Positions 12,942-14,029 of a DNA stretch of 14,029 nucleotides are shown here, piece by piece (position 1 is the first letter of the stretch; each line of letters opens with the position of its first letter). Position numbers and translations under genes: made by a program. A model generated the notes under the pieces. That model was given only the letters and a program-made list of their open reading frames with translations, had not been told where the DNA came from and made no database searches. Origin of the DNA: JANWXR01 sp033577755 (GTDB lineage Bacteria > Chloroflexota > Anaerolineae > Anaerolineales > UBA6663); the NCBI GenBank assembly GCA_033577755.1, contig JAVQXV010000079.1, positions 1 through 14,029 on the forward strand. The letters are read 5' to 3'.

Positions 12942-14029
12942 ATGGCCATTCGCCCACTCGACACCTCTCACCTCGCCCCGGTCTGGGGCCGGGCCGTCGC
13001 CGAGACGCTCATCGCCGAGCGCGGCGAGGGCGCCTACCTGTACACCGTGGACGGTCGCAAGCTGCTCGACTTCACCTGCGGCATCGGCGTGACCAACACC
13101 GGCCACGCCCATCCCAAGGTGGTCAAAGCCATCCAGGAGCAGGCGGCCAAAATCATCCACAGCCAGGCCAACATCAGTTATCACCTGCCGATGCTGCAAC
13201 TGGTGGAAGAGTTGCTGCCGCTGGTGCCGCCGCAGCTCTCGTCGTTCTACTTCTCCAACTCCGGCGCGGAGATCACCGAGGGCGCGGTCAAGCTCGCCAA
13301 GCAGGCCACCGGCCGGCCCAACATCATCGTCTTCAGCGGCTCGTTCCACGGGCGCACGCATTTGGCGATGAGCATGACGACCTCCAAGACCATCTACCGC
13401 GCCGGCTACCAGCCGCTCGTGCCGGGCATCTTCGTCGCGCCGTACCCCTACGCCTATCGCTTCGGCTGGGACGAGGAGACGACGACCGAATTTTGCCTGA
13501 AGGAACTCAAGCACCTGTTCAAGTCGCAGACCGCGCCGCAGGAGACCGCCGCCGTCATCATTGAGCCGGTGCTGGGCGAGGGCGGCTACGTCGTCCCGCC
13601 GGTGCGCTTCCTGCAGGAGCTGCGCGAACTGTGCCATCAGCACGGCATCCTGCTCATCGCCGACGAGGTGCAGACCGGCTTCGGGCGCACCGGGCGCTGG
13701 TTCGCCATCGAACACTTCGGCATCACGCCCGATATCCTGACGATGGCCAAGGGCATCGCCTCCGGCCTGCCGCTCTCCGGCCTGTGCGCCAGCCCGGAGC
13801 TGATGGCCAAATGGCCGCCCGGCTCGCATGGCGGCACCTTTGGCGGCAACGCGGTGGCCTGCGCCGCGGGCGTCGCCACCATCCAGGTGATGCGCGAAGA
13901 GAAGCTTATCGAGAACGCCGAGCGCATGGGCCAACTGCTGCTGGCCGGCCTGCGCCGTTTGCAGGAGGATTACCCGGAGATCGGCGACGTGCGCGGGCTG
14001 GGGCTGATGATTGCCACCGAGTTCACCAC
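12942..14029 (+). CDS. gabT: Class III PLP aminotransferase, GabT-like (partial, 3' cut)
   Basis: The first 362 codons are present and the frame is still open at the window end; family members usually have about 420-450 residues. ATG 12942 follows AAGGA at 12930-12934. Hallmarks of the PLP-dependent class III fold are S105-N-S-G-A-E110 (phosphate site), F135-H136-G-R (cofactor ring stacking), I239-A-D241-E-V-Q-T-G-F-G-R-T (Asp to the pyridine nitrogen), M268-A-K270-G as the Schiff-base Lys, and GGTFGGNAVACAA. The sequence most resembles 4-aminobutyrate aminotransferases, which move an omega-amino group to 2-oxoglutarate; acetylornithine or other omega-amino substrates are possible. The enzyme is cytosolic. 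It may be transcribed with the antitoxin genes, whose composition is intermediate. Confidence 0.9.
   Translation, partial: MAIRPLDTSHLAPVWGRAVAETLIAERGEGAYLYTVDGRKLLDFTCGIGVTNTGHAHPKVVKAIQEQAAKIIHSQANISYHLPMLQLVEELLPLVPPQLSSFYFSNSGAEITEGAVKLAKQATGRPNIIVFSGSFHGRTHLAMSMTTSKTIYRAGYQPLVPGIFVAPYPYAYRFGWDEETTTEFCLKELKHLFKSQTAPQETAAVIIEPVLGEGGYVVPPVRFLQELRELCHQHGILLIADEVQTGFGRTGRWFAIEHFGITPDILTMAKGIASGLPLSGLCASPELMAKWPPGSHGGTFGGNAVACAAGVATIQVMREEKLIENAERMGQLLLAGLRRLQEDYPEIGDVRGLGLMIATEFT

Noticed and set aside
12792..13934. A 380-codon - strand frame opposite the aminotransferase
   Set aside because: The + strand frame holds all class III aminotransferase hallmarks and simply runs off the window; the - strand frame is its shadow.

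Overview
The window looks like part of a chromosome from an aerobic, GC-rich Chloroflexota bacterium (Anaerolineae-like). This placement is inferred from several signs: a heme A synthase fused to heme O synthase, a secreted protein ending in a YLPLI-type tail, and short low-complexity repeats that are read as NTQYAIR-like peptides. No rRNA, tRNA or CRISPR array was seen.

Layout, left to right. (1) Positions 1-2360 are clearly less GC-rich than most of what follows. They carry two secreted-protein genes on the + strand: a lipoprotein with a PsbP-like C-terminal domain, and an M23/LytM-type zinc peptidase with a long C-terminal region. (2) At 2361 the composition changes abruptly. A + strand respiratory cluster begins with the CtaA-CtaB fusion, followed by two tightly coupled small membrane proteins. 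A repeat-rich, lower-GC patch (4672-5560) with one orphan ORF interrupts it. A YtkA/CopC-like membrane protein and a repeat-built membrane protein with a C-terminal cytochrome c domain follow. An intrinsic terminator at about 8025-8061 closes this block. (3) Two overlapping genes on the - strand (12305 down to 8038) encode a GT4-type glycosyltransferase and a large polytopic protein. The latter joins a GT-C/PTPS-related-like N-terminal half to an O-antigen ligase/polymerase-like C-terminal half, and so suggests surface-glycan synthesis. (4) On the + strand from 12424 there is a VapB-like antitoxin, an AbrB/MazE-like antitoxin gene broken by an in-frame amber codon, and the first 362 codons of a class III (GabT-like) aminotransferase that runs off the window.

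How the genes could work together. CtaA-CtaB makes the heme for a heme-copper oxidase. The small membrane proteins, the YtkA-like protein and the anchored cytochrome c could serve oxidase assembly, copper handling and electron delivery, but the oxidase subunits themselves are not in the window. The - strand pair would act together at the membrane on a polysaccharide.

The points most worth a second look are the three-repeat membrane cytochrome c, the absence of the usual N-half Glu/His of heme A synthase in the fusion, two different repeat elements that sit in frame inside one gene, the amber-interrupted antitoxin with no toxin, and the low-GC patch in front of a YtkA-like gene whose N-terminus resembles the end of a CopD protein.
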